A stretch of 64,000 bases of DNA from Williamsia sp. Lineage in GTDB: Bacteria > Bacteroidota > Bacteroidia > Chitinophagales > Chitinophagaceae. Both the position numbers and the translations under genes were made by a program. The DNA lies in assembly GCA_015069695.1 (NCBI GenBank), contig JADCRZ010000003.1, positions 62,001 through 126,000 of the forward strand, written 5' to 3'. The notes below the pieces were generated by a model, which saw only the letters and a list, made by a program, of their open reading frames with translations, ran no database searches and was not told where the DNA came from. Shown piece by piece: positions 28,176-37,386 of the stretch (positions are counted from its first letter, which is position 1; every line of letters starts with the position of its first letter).

Positions 28176-31100
28176 CTACTCCAGAAAAGCCGACAGCTCC
28201 ACAACCACCCGGGTGCCTGTTGGTTCGCCGGCCTCATTGTATTTGTCAATAATATCCAATACCGCATGCTGCTGTTGTTTTTGAAGCAGCTCGATGCGGT
28301 CCCGGCTGATGGTCATGCCCCTGGATACATGGCGCTTGGTTTTGCTTTGCTGTTCTTTGAGCTCCAGCGCCTTTTTGCGGCCAATGCCATTGTCGTCTAT
28401 CACACAGGTAAATACGGCTTCGCTTTTTAATTCAAAGGAGATGCTTAACCGGCGGTCATCCTGCTTGTGCATCAGTCCGTGCCACAACGCATTTTCCACA
28501 TAAGGCTGCAGCAGCATGGAAGGGATCAGGATCTCATCGGTTTCCAGTTCCTCATCTGTATAAATGGTATAGGCAAACGATTTTTCAAACCGCATGTGCT
28601 CAAGCGAAAGATACAGGTCCAGCACCTCGATTTCTTCTGCCAGCGTTACCATTACCTTGCCTGAATTGTTAAGCACCGAGCGGAACAGCTTGGCAAACTT
28701 GTTCAGGTACAGGCTTGCTTCGCCATACTTCTGCGTTACAATGCACTCCTGTATGCTGTTGAGGCAGTTGAATACAAAATGCGGATTCATCTGCGCCCGC
28801 AAGGCCATGAGCTGGCTTTCGGCGAGCAGCTTTTTGATTTCCAGCAGCTGTATCTGGGTCTCTCTTGCTGCATCTTCGGCCTTGGCTTCTGCTATTTTAT
28901 TGGCGCTGATGGCAGCAATGGTGCAAAGTGCCTTCACATGTTCATCGGTAAAAAAGTTTTTCCTTGTATGCTCCGAATCGATCACCCCGATTGATCTTCC
29001 TTCATGCACAATGGGCACAGCCAGCTCGGACGGGCGCACCGCATCGTCTACAATATACCGGCTATCTTTCGAGGTATCCTTTACCAGCTGCGGCTTTCCG
29101 GTACCGGCTGCTGTCCCGACGACACCTTGTCCCAAAGCCAAGGTGATCGGATTCAGGATGTCATGGTCTTTGGGGTTCTTCGGACCGTAACCGGCTTTTT
29201 GTACCAGGAGGTTTTGCTTTTCATCCAGCAGGTATACCACGCAGTCTTCCAGCTTGAGCAGGGAGATGCAGTTGCGGGCAATGTCCCAGCAGATCTCGTT
29301 GACGGAATTTTCTCCGTAAAGCGAGTTGGCAAAATAGTCCACCGCTTCATCCATCAGCTTGTTTCTTTTTTGTTTCTGGCGGAAGCGGTATAAAAAATAA
29401 ATACCGGTCGCTACGCCGGCGAGCATCAGGCAGATAGCCCACCAGCGCTGCCAGTAGGGCGAAATGATGTGTACCCGGATCGGCGGCGCTTCTTCCCATT
29501 TGTTCAACCCGGCCAGTGTGCGCAAGCGGAGCGTGTAAGTACCGGGCGGCACATTGGTGTAGCTGGCGGAGTTTTTATCGCTGGTGATCCAGTTCTTGTC
29601 GAACTTCTCCAGGCGGTAGGCGTACTGCGGCACGGCAGCCTGGTTGTACTGGAGGGCAGAAAAATCAAAGGAAAAAAAGTTTTCATCCCAGTTAAGCTCA
29701 ATGTCCGACAGCTCAAAATAAGGCTGGGCAAAGAGCTTGGGTTTGTCGAACACCCGGAAGTTTACCAGGTGCGGCGCACCGATCCCGGTCTGCGGCGCAA
29801 AACCGGTCTTGTCTACCATACAAAAACCCCTGTTGGTACCCAGCCAGGCATTTCCCTGTTCATCAACAAATAAGGAGCGTCTTGTAATATTGGCATAAGG
29901 CATCACCGTATTGAGGTTAAAGGCCACTGATTTTCCGGTAGCAGGTGTGAACAAAACCACTTCGCTCCCGGTAGTGGCCCATACAGCTCCCTCCTTCGTA
30001 TAAGCTACATTAAAGACATCCTGCGAAGCAGTCGGCAAATTATAAGGCTTTCCCTTCTTTGTATCCGGATTGTAATAGATCAACCCCTTTTTTGTTCCCA
30101 GCCAAAGCGCACCACTGGGGTCCGGGGAAATCTGCGTCAGGGTTTTGATGGATGTATCAGCCGTGTAATGATGCCGGGTGGCTGTACAGGTGGCCCAATC
30201 ATACCGGTACAGCTCTCCATCACCTGCCTCCAACCAGAGGCATTGGCGCAGCGAATCTTTGGTGGCGCAGTTGATGCCCGCAAACTGATAAAGCGCATCC
30301 GGGCTATCGGCGTTGTCTTTGTAGTAGCAGCGGCCGCTTCCCGGCTCAAAGCGGGCTGCCGTGCCAAAGGGCGACAACAAGATCAGTTTACCGGGAGCGG
30401 TCACATAGACCCTTGATAAATAGTTGCTGAAAAGCTCCCACTTGCCGGGATGGTCTTCATCCTTCAGAATATAGCGTTGGAAGTTTTTGGTCTGTTTGTC
30501 GTACAGCGACAAACCAAAATCAGTCGCCATGAATACAGTATCATGGCTTGTTGCAAACCCTTGTACAGAAGCAGCCGGAAATTTCTCCGCTGCTGTTACT
30601 GAAACAGGATAGTTGTAAAATCCTTCTGCAGCCCCGTTCAACCGGCTTAGTCCCTTGGTGGTAGCAATAAACATGTCATGCCCCTCTCCTGCCGGCAAAA
30701 ATCCGTATACGCCATCCCCCGCCAACGATGCGGCATTGGCATAATCGCGCCGGTATACATTTACAAAATTGTGTTTGGGCTGAAACCAAACCACGCCCTG
30801 CTGCGAGGTGCAGTACCAGATGTTTCCATCGCGGTCTTCATACACGTTCATGCCCTTTCCCTCCTGCTCCGGGTAGGGGTAAGGGTACGACTGAACAGAT
30901 TTAACCGACACAAGGGTTCCGGCCTCGGTATATTCCATCAAACCATACACGGAATTGGCGACCCATACCCGCCCCTGGTGGTCTTTGATCACGCCGCCGC
31001 AGCTGGAATAAATTTTTGACGAGGCAGGATCAAGCGGGGGTGGCGCAGGCCGAAAAACTTTTGTACGCACGTTAAAAAACAAAAAGCCGGAACGCGGCGT

Positions 31101-31814
31101 GGTGATGATCATTTCATCGGGGTTGATAAACTCGGCGTCTATCAGGGCGGCAGACCCAAACCCGGATTTTTCCTTGTCGTAGGGAAGGTGCTCCATGGTA
31201 TTGGCAGAAAGCCGGTGCAGGAACAACCCATTGTCTGTAAGGATCCACAGCGAATCAGCGCCCTGCTGAATAAACATGGCAACACCATAATTGTCTATCT
31301 CGCCTTTGAACAGCGGTGTCAGGTTTTCTATCTTCTGATTGCTTTTTGTGTAGCGGAAAAGTGCTCCGCCACAGGCGATGTAGATCCGGCGCCGCTGGTC
31401 TTCCCCCACCCGCCATACGGGTGCTGCCAGCCCGGTTTGCCGGCGCATTGTTTCATAAGGAAGCAGTTTTTCAAACCGGTTTTTTGCATAGTCGTATCTG
31501 GCCACACCGGCAGCACCGCAGGCTGTCCAGATATCCCCGTCGCTATCCTTATGCAGCCAGTACACCGTATTGCCCGGCACGGAAAAAGGATCCTTGGGAT
31601 CGTTGAGGTACTGGCGGATATTGTGTCCGTCGTAGCGGTTGAGCCCGTAAGAAGTACCGATCCACACAAAACCGTATTTGTCCTGGCAGATCGCCCAGAC
31701 ATAGGAACTCGACAAGCCCTGTTCCATACCCAGCACAGAAAAATGGTAACGCGACTGGCTATGCGCTGTAGTATAGACCAGGATCAAAAAGAAGAACAGA
31801 ATTTTTTGCCGCAT
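28176..31814 (-). CDS. LytS-type histidine kinase with periplasmic two-component propeller and GAF
   Basis: Start placed at MRQKILFFFLILVYTTAHSQ, a clean signal peptide; the frame is open to 31889. About 1212 residues: ligand-binding Reg_prop beta-propeller repeats (for example YGFVWIGTSYGLNRYDGHN), a Y_Y_Y sandwich ending near 780, one membrane helix (about 790-810), a cytoplasmic GAF domain (about 850-985, LGQGVVGTAAGTGKPQLV), the LytS His-kinase domain with its phosphohistidine in QMNPHFVFNCLNSIQ (about H1012) and an HATPase (LLQPYVENALWHG, about 1101). It senses a periplasmic ligand, probably a glycan fragment, and signals to the LytTR regulator next door. The GAF insertion, probably binding a cytoplasmic ligand, is an unusual addition to the propeller architecture. 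Confidence 0.93.
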   Translation of the reverse strand: MRQKILFFFLILVYTTAHSQSRYHFSVLGMEQGLSSSYVWAICQDKYGFVWIGTSYGLNRYDGHNIRQYLNDPKDPFSVPGNTVYWLHKDSDGDIWTACGAAGVARYDYAKNRFEKLLPYETMRRQTGLAAPVWRVGEDQRRRIYIACGGALFRYTKSNQKIENLTPLFKGEIDNYGVAMFIQQGADSLWILTDNGLFLHRLSANTMEHLPYDKEKSGFGSAALIDAEFINPDEMIITTPRSGFLFFNVRTKVFRPAPPPLDPASSKIYSSCGGVIKDHQGRVWVANSVYGLMEYTEAGTLVSVKSVQSYPYPYPEQEGKGMNVYEDRDGNIWYCTSQQGVVWFQPKHNFVNVYRRDYANAASLAGDGVYGFLPAGEGHDMFIATTKGLSRLNGAAEGFYNYPVSVTAAEKFPAASVQGFATSHDTVFMATDFGLSLYDKQTKNFQRYILKDEDHPGKWELFSNYLSRVYVTAPGKLILLSPFGTAARFEPGSGRCYYKDNADSPDALYQFAGINCATKDSLRQCLWLEAGDGELYRYDWATCTATRHHYTADTSIKTLTQISPDPSGALWLGTKKGLIYYNPDTKKGKPYNLPTASQDVFNVAYTKEGAVWATTGSEVVLFTPATGKSVAFNLNTVMPYANITRRSLFVDEQGNAWLGTNRGFCMVDKTGFAPQTGIGAPHLVNFRVFDKPKLFAQPYFELSDIELNWDENFFSFDFSALQYNQAAVPQYAYRLEKFDKNWITSDKNSASYTNVPPGTYTLRLRTLAGLNKWEEAPPIRVHIISPYWQRWWAICLMLAGVATGIYFLYRFRQKQKRNKLMDEAVDYFANSLYGENSVNEICWDIARNCISLLKLEDCVVYLLDEKQNLLVQKAGYGPKNPKDHDILNPITLALGQGVVGTAAGTGKPQLVKDTSKDSRYIVDDAVRPSELAVPIVHEGRSIGVIDSEHTRKNFFTDEHVKALCTIAAISANKIAEAKAEDAARETQIQLLEIKKLLAESQLMALRAQMNPHFVFNCLNSIQECIVTQKYGEASLYLNKFAKLFRSVLNNSGKVMVTLAEEIEVLDLYLSLEHMRFEKSFAYTIYTDEELETDEILIPSMLLQPYVENALWHGLMHKQDDRRLSISFELKSEAVFTCVIDDNGIGRKKALELKEQQSKTKRHVSRGMTISRDRIELLQKQQQHAVLDIIDKYNEAGEPTGTRVVVELSAFLE

Positions 31815-31940
31815 ACGGAAAGCAAAAGATGCAGCTGTAAAATAAGCATTATTGCAACCAAACAGCCATCGGCAGCTGCGGATTTGCAAGCGGTTGGCAG
31901 ATGCTATGGCATCAGCGTTTCACAAGCTGGCATGTCGCTG

Positions 31941-32040
31941 TGCATCGTAGCCTCCCCGCCCCTCCCGGGAGGGGATAAGAAGAAAGTGCAGCCTCCTGCA
32001 AGTGCATCGTATCCCCTCCTGAAAGGGCGGGGGTGGGGGG
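31941..32040. repeat. GC-rich palindrome, REP-like, copy 3
   Basis: TGCATCGTAG followed by CCTCCCCGCCCCTCCCGGGA... and, after about 30 bases, TATCCCCTCCTGAAAGGGCG... and a G-rich end. The arms are more diverged than in copies 1 and 2, and a second TGCATCGTA precedes the right arm. It lies between the divergent-type GH92 stop and the histidine-kinase start. Confidence 0.75.
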
Positions 32041-32076
32041 TCAGCCATGATCCTGATGAGCTTCGCAAAAGTCTTT

Positions 32077-34350
32077 TCACTTGTGCATGGCCGTGAATGT
32101 TTCGCGGCCCCAGCTCTTGTTGGGCTTGGGTCCCATTTTTAGCTGCAGGGTTCCGCCGGCGGTCAGCTGCTGGTGCGTGAACCAGGGCGTGTTAAGGGGC
32201 TGGCCGTTCAGCGCAGCGCTTTGTATGTATTTGTTGACCACTGAGCAGCCATCGGCTATCACGGTAAACTTCTTCCCGTTCGGCAGGGCGATCGTCGACT
32301 TCTCAAAGAGGGGACTGCCGATTGTATACAGGGGCCGGCCCGGTGTAACAGGGTAAAAGCCCAGGCTGGAAAACACCACAAAGGCCGACATGCCCCCGCC
32401 ATCTTCATCTCCCGGTATGCCAAAGATGTTGTCTCTGAACCACACATCAAGCAGGAAGCGGATGCGCTTTTGCGTTTTCCAGGGACTATCCGTGAAATTA
32501 TAGAGATAGGGAATGTGGAAACTGGGTTCGTTGCCCATGGAGTATTGTCCGACCAGGCCCGTAGCGTCCGGGAACTTGTACCACATGTCATTCTTTCCCC
32601 TTCCCAGCGGTTCCCGGAAGAGCTGGTCCAGCTTGCTTTCAAAAGCCCCCTTCCCTCCCATCAGCTCAATCAGCCCTGGCATGTCTTCCTGCACCTGCCA
32701 TAGGTAGGTCCAGCCATTGTTTTCATCATAATAATCACGGCCGCCCTTGCCGCCATCAAATTTGGGATCGATGTTGATCCAGGTCCCCTGGGCATCTTTG
32801 GGTAAAAACATTTGGGCCTGGGGGTTCCACAGGTTTTTGTAGTTGGAGGCCCGCTGCGAGAACAAACTGTAGTCTGGCTGTTTTCCCAGCTCTTTTGCCA
32901 GCTCGCCTGCGGCCCAGTCGTCATAGCTGGCGCCCAGGGTAACGGCGACCGCCTGGCGTTTTTCGAACGAATGAACGGTGGCATTGGGTTCGGGTTCGCC
33001 TTCGCGGAGGGCGGGAAAGAATCCCTTGTTCAGGTAAATATCATCCAGGTCGGTTTTCGGGCCGTTGCGCCAGGGTAACAGGGTAGCCTGCGTCGCGTTT
33101 TTGCGAATGCCTTCATAGGCTTTGGCCACGTCAAAATTGCGCAGGCCCTTGCGGTAATCATCCAGGAACATCACCGTAGAGTGAAAGCCGTTCATGCAGG
33201 CATGATCGCCAAAAATGACCGGGAAGGTAGGCATCCAGCCGCTTTGCTCGTACATGCTTACATAAGAATGCAGGATGTCTTCTTCCTGTGCAGGGTTCAG
33301 GATGGCCCGGAGGGGATGGTGCGCCAGGTAAGTGTCCCAGGTCCAGTCATCCACATAAAAAGGCCGGTCCGTTGTATGGACCTTTTTGTCGAACCCGCTG
33401 TAGTACTGCCCATCTTCGGCAATGTCAACCATGCGCTCATAGCAGCGGTAAAGCGCCGAGTAAAAAGAGCGCTTCTGTGCCGTTGTGCCGCCTTGTACCT
33501 GTACCTGGTTGATCACCTTGAACCAGGCTTGCTGACCGCTGGTTTTGAGTTGCTCGAATGTGGCGGATGCCAATTCCTGGTTGTAATTTTTGCGGGCCTG
33601 CTCCGGACTTATAAAGGAAACAGCGTACCTGAACTCCACTTCGTTGGCTGCTCCGGGGAAGCTGATGGAACAGCGGCTGTCTTTTCCATTTACCAGCTGG
33701 CCGCTTTGGACCCTGTTGTCTTTTACGATACCGGTTTTTCCCGCAGTGCTGAACCTTCCGTACAGGTATATTTTGATGTTGTCGTGATAGGTTTCTGTTC
33801 CGGTGATCTCCTGGGAAGAAACAAAATTGAACTCGCTGGCGCCCCCGTTGCAATTGTTGAAAAGCAGGGTTTTGCTTTCGGCACCGGCGGGAAAGCTGAA
33901 CCGGTAGATGCCGGTCTTTTTTCCAGGCACAAATTCAACGGAAGCTTCGTCATCAACCAGGAAGGTGGAATAATACCAGGGACGGGTAATTTCCAGGTCG
34001 TGGTCGTATGCCTGCTTTTTGTTCCAGCTTTCGGAGGTAACGGTGTTGCACCAGGGCTTGACGCAAAATGCTTCTCCCAGTCTGTGCGATACAATGAGCA
34101 GGGGGAAGCCGGCAATCTGGTCATCCAGATAATCGGCCCGGAACGGATACATGCGCATCAGCTGGTTGGGCAACTGCACCGTAGGCCGGGTAGGCACAAG
34201 CAGCTGGCCTACGTTCCCGATTTTCGGATCAACAAATTGAAGGACCTCTTCTTCTTTTGGAGGCAGCTTGTTCTTGGCAGGCTGGGCATGGAGGAAAAGA
34301 AAAACAAGCTGGCAGGCCAAAAAACAAGCAACCGTTCTGGATGTAGACAT
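32077..34350 (-). CDS. GH92 family alpha-mannosidase, divergent subgroup
   Basis: Start placed at MSTSRTVACFLACQLVFLFLHAQ (signal peptide); the open frame extends to 34422. About 757 residues with an N-terminal beta-sandwich and a helical (alpha/alpha)6 barrel. GH92 marks: DPKIGNVGQLL near the N-terminus (in place of the usual DPFIGTGGHGH), GNEPSFHIPYLYNF, and DEDGGGMSAFVVFSSLGFYP ahead of IGSPLFEKSTI. GH92 enzymes are calcium-dependent inverting exo-alpha-mannosidases acting in the periplasm or at the surface. The altered N-terminal motif suggests a different linkage or another alpha-linked sugar. It is transcribed divergently from the Kelch-BTAD regulator, a common arrangement for a regulator and its target. 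Confidence 0.88.
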   Translation of the reverse strand: MSTSRTVACFLACQLVFLFLHAQPAKNKLPPKEEEVLQFVDPKIGNVGQLLVPTRPTVQLPNQLMRMYPFRADYLDDQIAGFPLLIVSHRLGEAFCVKPWCNTVTSESWNKKQAYDHDLEITRPWYYSTFLVDDEASVEFVPGKKTGIYRFSFPAGAESKTLLFNNCNGGASEFNFVSSQEITGTETYHDNIKIYLYGRFSTAGKTGIVKDNRVQSGQLVNGKDSRCSISFPGAANEVEFRYAVSFISPEQARKNYNQELASATFEQLKTSGQQAWFKVINQVQVQGGTTAQKRSFYSALYRCYERMVDIAEDGQYYSGFDKKVHTTDRPFYVDDWTWDTYLAHHPLRAILNPAQEEDILHSYVSMYEQSGWMPTFPVIFGDHACMNGFHSTVMFLDDYRKGLRNFDVAKAYEGIRKNATQATLLPWRNGPKTDLDDIYLNKGFFPALREGEPEPNATVHSFEKRQAVAVTLGASYDDWAAGELAKELGKQPDYSLFSQRASNYKNLWNPQAQMFLPKDAQGTWINIDPKFDGGKGGRDYYDENNGWTYLWQVQEDMPGLIELMGGKGAFESKLDQLFREPLGRGKNDMWYKFPDATGLVGQYSMGNEPSFHIPYLYNFTDSPWKTQKRIRFLLDVWFRDNIFGIPGDEDGGGMSAFVVFSSLGFYPVTPGRPLYTIGSPLFEKSTIALPNGKKFTVIADGCSVVNKYIQSAALNGQPLNTPWFTHQQLTAGGTLQLKMGPKPNKSWGRETFTAMHK

Positions 34351-34525
34351 AAAATGGCAATTCAGTTTATCGATTTTTTTATCACAACAATCTTTTCGCG
34401 GCCTGCAAGTAAGCTGTCGCACCTTAACAAAACGCTTAAGAATGGATTAATGCAAAAATTAATACGGGCAGCTGTACCAGGCCCGCCCGGGGATGGGCGG
34501 TATCGTGGAAGTTTTGGGAATTTAA

Positions 34526-34570
34526 TATATTTGTAGAGGGGGTTTCTTAGATGAACCCCTTGATTTTTTT
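34526..34570 (+). promoter_or_regulatory. Putative promoter box plus terminator-like leader hairpin
   Basis: TATATTTG (34526-34533) matches the Bacteroidota -7 element TAnnTTTG. Immediately after it, GGGGGTT (34538-34544) pairs with AACCCC (34554-34559), followed by seven T residues at 34564-34570, the form of an intrinsic terminator or attenuator in the leader of the regulator gene at 34666. No good -33 TTTG at the right distance was seen. Confidence 0.35.
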
Positions 34571-34665
34571 GGTGAGATCGGTAATACAGAACAGCCCTCA
34601 AAGACCTTTACCGGGATATTTACAGCTGTATTGTAGTTAAAAAACAACGCAAACTAGTTAAGGGA

Positions 34666-37371
34666 ATGCGGATATACGTTGCGGGTAAACATAAGATAGC
34701 AGCCTGGCTATTTGTCTTATTTGCTTTACTCAACCTTTGTTCTGATGAGTTGCATGCCCAGTCTTACGGATTAACATTTTCCAGCCACGAGGTTGTACCT
34801 GAAAAGCGCACCTCCCTTGACCTGACGGGCAGTGACCCAATTTGTTTTTCCCAAAAGCTTGATCTTACTTTTGAGCTAAGCTTTGTACCGGATTATATCA
34901 CCTATTTCGGCTATGTGTTCCGCCTCATCAATGACAAAGGGCAGAACATTGACCTGATATACGACCAGAAAACAAAGGTGTTCCGCCTGGTGGCAGCCGA
35001 AACATTTATCAATATCAACCTGGAAATAGGGGATGAGCAGCTCAGGAATGGCTGGACAAAACTCCTGTTCTCGATCGATGCGGCAGGCGGTATTTCCTGT
35101 GCTTACAATGGCAGGACCCTGCGAAGCAAAACCCCGGGCCTGAAAAGCACCTGTTTCAAACTTATTTTCGGGGCCTGCAATGAACACGATTTTATTTCCC
35201 GGGATCTGCCTCCCATGCGGCTGAAAGATGTGGGGATCAGGATAGATGGGAAAGACCAGTACTTCTGGCCGCTGAACGAACTGGAGGGGGCCAGCGCAGA
35301 CGATCACATCAACCACAAGCCCGCCAGGGTTATCAATCCGGCCTGGATCAAACCCACCCACGACAGCTGGACGGAACTCAGGAGCTTTGCCATCCGGGGC
35401 CGGCCCAGCATGGCTTTCGACCCCGAAAAGGAAATGCTTTACATCGTAAGCGCAGATACGCTTTATACGATGGAAGCCCGGAACACCCTGTTTTCCTCCC
35501 TTCCGCTGTCTGTGTCTCATGCCAATTTATTGTCGGGAAACCAATCTGTTTATAACCCGGCCAATGGCAAACTGTATAATTTTTATACAGACCAGCACTC
35601 GGTAGCCACTTTTGATTTTACCTCCCGCAAGTGGAACCACAATTTTGAAAACACCCCGGTAACCGAGTTCTGGCAGGTCAACAAGTTTGTAACAGATACC
35701 AGCCTGTATGTGATCGGGGGGTACGGACAGCTGAAATATAAAAACACGGTTCAGAAGTTCAGCTTTGCCAGTAATAGCTGGAGCATCCTGAAACCGGGCG
35801 GCGATTTCCTGGCGCCGCGCTATTTGGCAGCATTGGGCACCACGGCTTCAGCAGATACCGCTTATATCCTGGGCGGGTATGGCAGCAAGGAAGGCGACCA
35901 GCTGCTGAGCCCCCGGCATTTTTACGACCTGCTTTTATTTGACGTGCGCAGAAACAAGTTCAGGAAACTGTATTCACTGGCCGAGCCCGACAAGCCCTTT
36001 GTATTTGCGAACTCAATTGTACTGGATAGCAGCGGCCAAAACTATTATGCCCTGATCTTTCCGAACGACCGGTTTAAAAGCAACCTGCAACTCATCAGGG
36101 GCTCTCTGCAGCAACCCATGTACACACCATTGGGCAAGCCCCTTCCCTATTCATTCAGCGATGTAAAATCCTTTGCCGATCTGTATTACTGCAAAAGAAA
36201 CAATTCATTGATGGCCGCTACCATGTACACAAACCCCGATGAGGTAACCGAAGTAAGATTGTACAAGATCAATTTCCCGGTCAACGATCTCCTGCTTGAA
36301 AGGGCTGCCGGGCAGCCAGGCTCAATGCCCCGGTCTGTTTACCTTGGCATAGTGGCAGGCTTGCTGGTAGCGGGCGCCGGGTATTTTCTCTGGGCAAGAA
36401 GGGCCAAGTCCCGCAAAAAAGAGGCTTACCAGCAAAGAGAAAAACAGGCAGCGCCGGAACCTGTTTCTGCACTGCCGGCAGATCAGGCTATCACTACGCA
36501 GGCAGTCAGCATGCCAGCGGCTCACGAATCCCTGAAGCCGGCTTACCCGTCCCAGCTGGAGATCACAACACCCGTTCAAACGATTGCTGTATCGGCACCT
36601 TTGCCGGAGATAGAAGAAGAAACAACAACCGATACAAGTCTTCCCATACCGGTTGGAAAGATCATGCTGTTTGGCAATTTTGAAGTGGTGGCTGCAGATG
36701 GCAGCAACATCACCAAACAGTTTACGCCCCTGCTCAAGGAAATGTTCCTGCTGATCCTGATCGATTCGCTGCGGTATAAAAAAGGGGTTACGGCAGAGAA
36801 GCTGAATGATATTCTCTGGAACGACAAAGACATCAAAGACGCCAAGAACAACCGCTCTGTCAACCTGGTGAAGCTGAAAAACATACTGGATAAAGTAGGC
36901 GGCTGTGCCATCACCCGGAAAACAGGGGCCTGGAAATTTGAATGGGATCCCAGCCTGGTAAAGATCGACCTGCTTGATTACCTGGACATTTACCAGGCGC
37001 ACAGTTCCATGACGCATGCCACCGCATCCAGGCTGCTGGCCATTGTGGAGGCGGGTGCGTTTTTGCAGGAGACCCATTATGAATGGATCGATACGCTGAA
37101 AGCAGAGATCTCCAATTTTGTAATTGAATCACTGCTTGGCTATGTCAGAACACTCCATATCTCCGGCAACGCAGAAAAGATCATTGCCATCTCCAATGCC
37201 ATCTTCAGCTTCGACGAACTGAATGAGCATGCCCTGAAGCTGCGCTGCAAAAGTCTGGTCGCCCTGGGCAGACACACGCTTGCCAAAAACACCTTTGATA
37301 AATTCAAGACCAAGTACCACGATATATATGGTGAAGATTTCAAAGAAACCTATCACGACCTGGTGAGCTAA
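34666..37371 (+). CDS. Transmembrane Kelch-sensor, BTAD-type transcriptional activator
   Basis: 901 residues. Signal peptide (WLFVLFALLNLCSDELHA-Q), LamG/concanavalin-like domain (about 30-225), Kelch-type propeller (about 230-520; SLYVIGGYGQLKY, AYILGGYGSKEG), one membrane helix (about 556-576, YLGIVAGLLVAGAGYFLW), a Pro/Ala-rich linker, an OmpR-like winged helix (about 664-765, IMLFGNFEVVAADGS ... NNRSVNLVKLKNILDKVGG) and a BTAD-type helical domain to the end (LDYLDIYQAHS). This is a one-component, membrane-spanning regulator: ligand sensed outside, DNA bound inside. Its position divergent to a GH92 gene makes that locus its likely target. Related Kelch/BTAD proteins exist in Chitinophagales, but their ligands are not known to me. 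Confidence 0.88.
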   Translation: MRIYVAGKHKIAAWLFVLFALLNLCSDELHAQSYGLTFSSHEVVPEKRTSLDLTGSDPICFSQKLDLTFELSFVPDYITYFGYVFRLINDKGQNIDLIYDQKTKVFRLVAAETFININLEIGDEQLRNGWTKLLFSIDAAGGISCAYNGRTLRSKTPGLKSTCFKLIFGACNEHDFISRDLPPMRLKDVGIRIDGKDQYFWPLNELEGASADDHINHKPARVINPAWIKPTHDSWTELRSFAIRGRPSMAFDPEKEMLYIVSADTLYTMEARNTLFSSLPLSVSHANLLSGNQSVYNPANGKLYNFYTDQHSVATFDFTSRKWNHNFENTPVTEFWQVNKFVTDTSLYVIGGYGQLKYKNTVQKFSFASNSWSILKPGGDFLAPRYLAALGTTASADTAYILGGYGSKEGDQLLSPRHFYDLLLFDVRRNKFRKLYSLAEPDKPFVFANSIVLDSSGQNYYALIFPNDRFKSNLQLIRGSLQQPMYTPLGKPLPYSFSDVKSFADLYYCKRNNSLMAATMYTNPDEVTEVRLYKINFPVNDLLLERAAGQPGSMPRSVYLGIVAGLLVAGAGYFLWARRAKSRKKEAYQQREKQAAPEPVSALPADQAITTQAVSMPAAHESLKPAYPSQLEITTPVQTIAVSAPLPEIEEETTTDTSLPIPVGKIMLFGNFEVVAADGSNITKQFTPLLKEMFLLILIDSLRYKKGVTAEKLNDILWNDKDIKDAKNNRSVNLVKLKNILDKVGGCAITRKTGAWKFEWDPSLVKIDLLDYLDIYQAHSSMTHATASRLLAIVEAGAFLQETHYEWIDTLKAEISNFVIESLLGYVRTLHISGNAEKIIAISNAIFSFDELNEHALKLRCKSLVALGRHTLAKNTFDKFKTKYHDIYGEDFKETYHDLVS

Positions 37372-37386
37372 GAGGAGCCTCGCTGT

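Noticed and set aside
34481-34500. Small CCGCCC/GGGCGG hairpin upstream of the regulator gene
   Set aside because: Only six pairs without a T-run; too short to assign a role, and not clearly related to the long palindromes.
33181-34536. 451-codon plus-strand frame opposite the GH92 gene
   Set aside because: Antisense to a clear GH92 with matching family motifs; the plus-strand translation has no family features.
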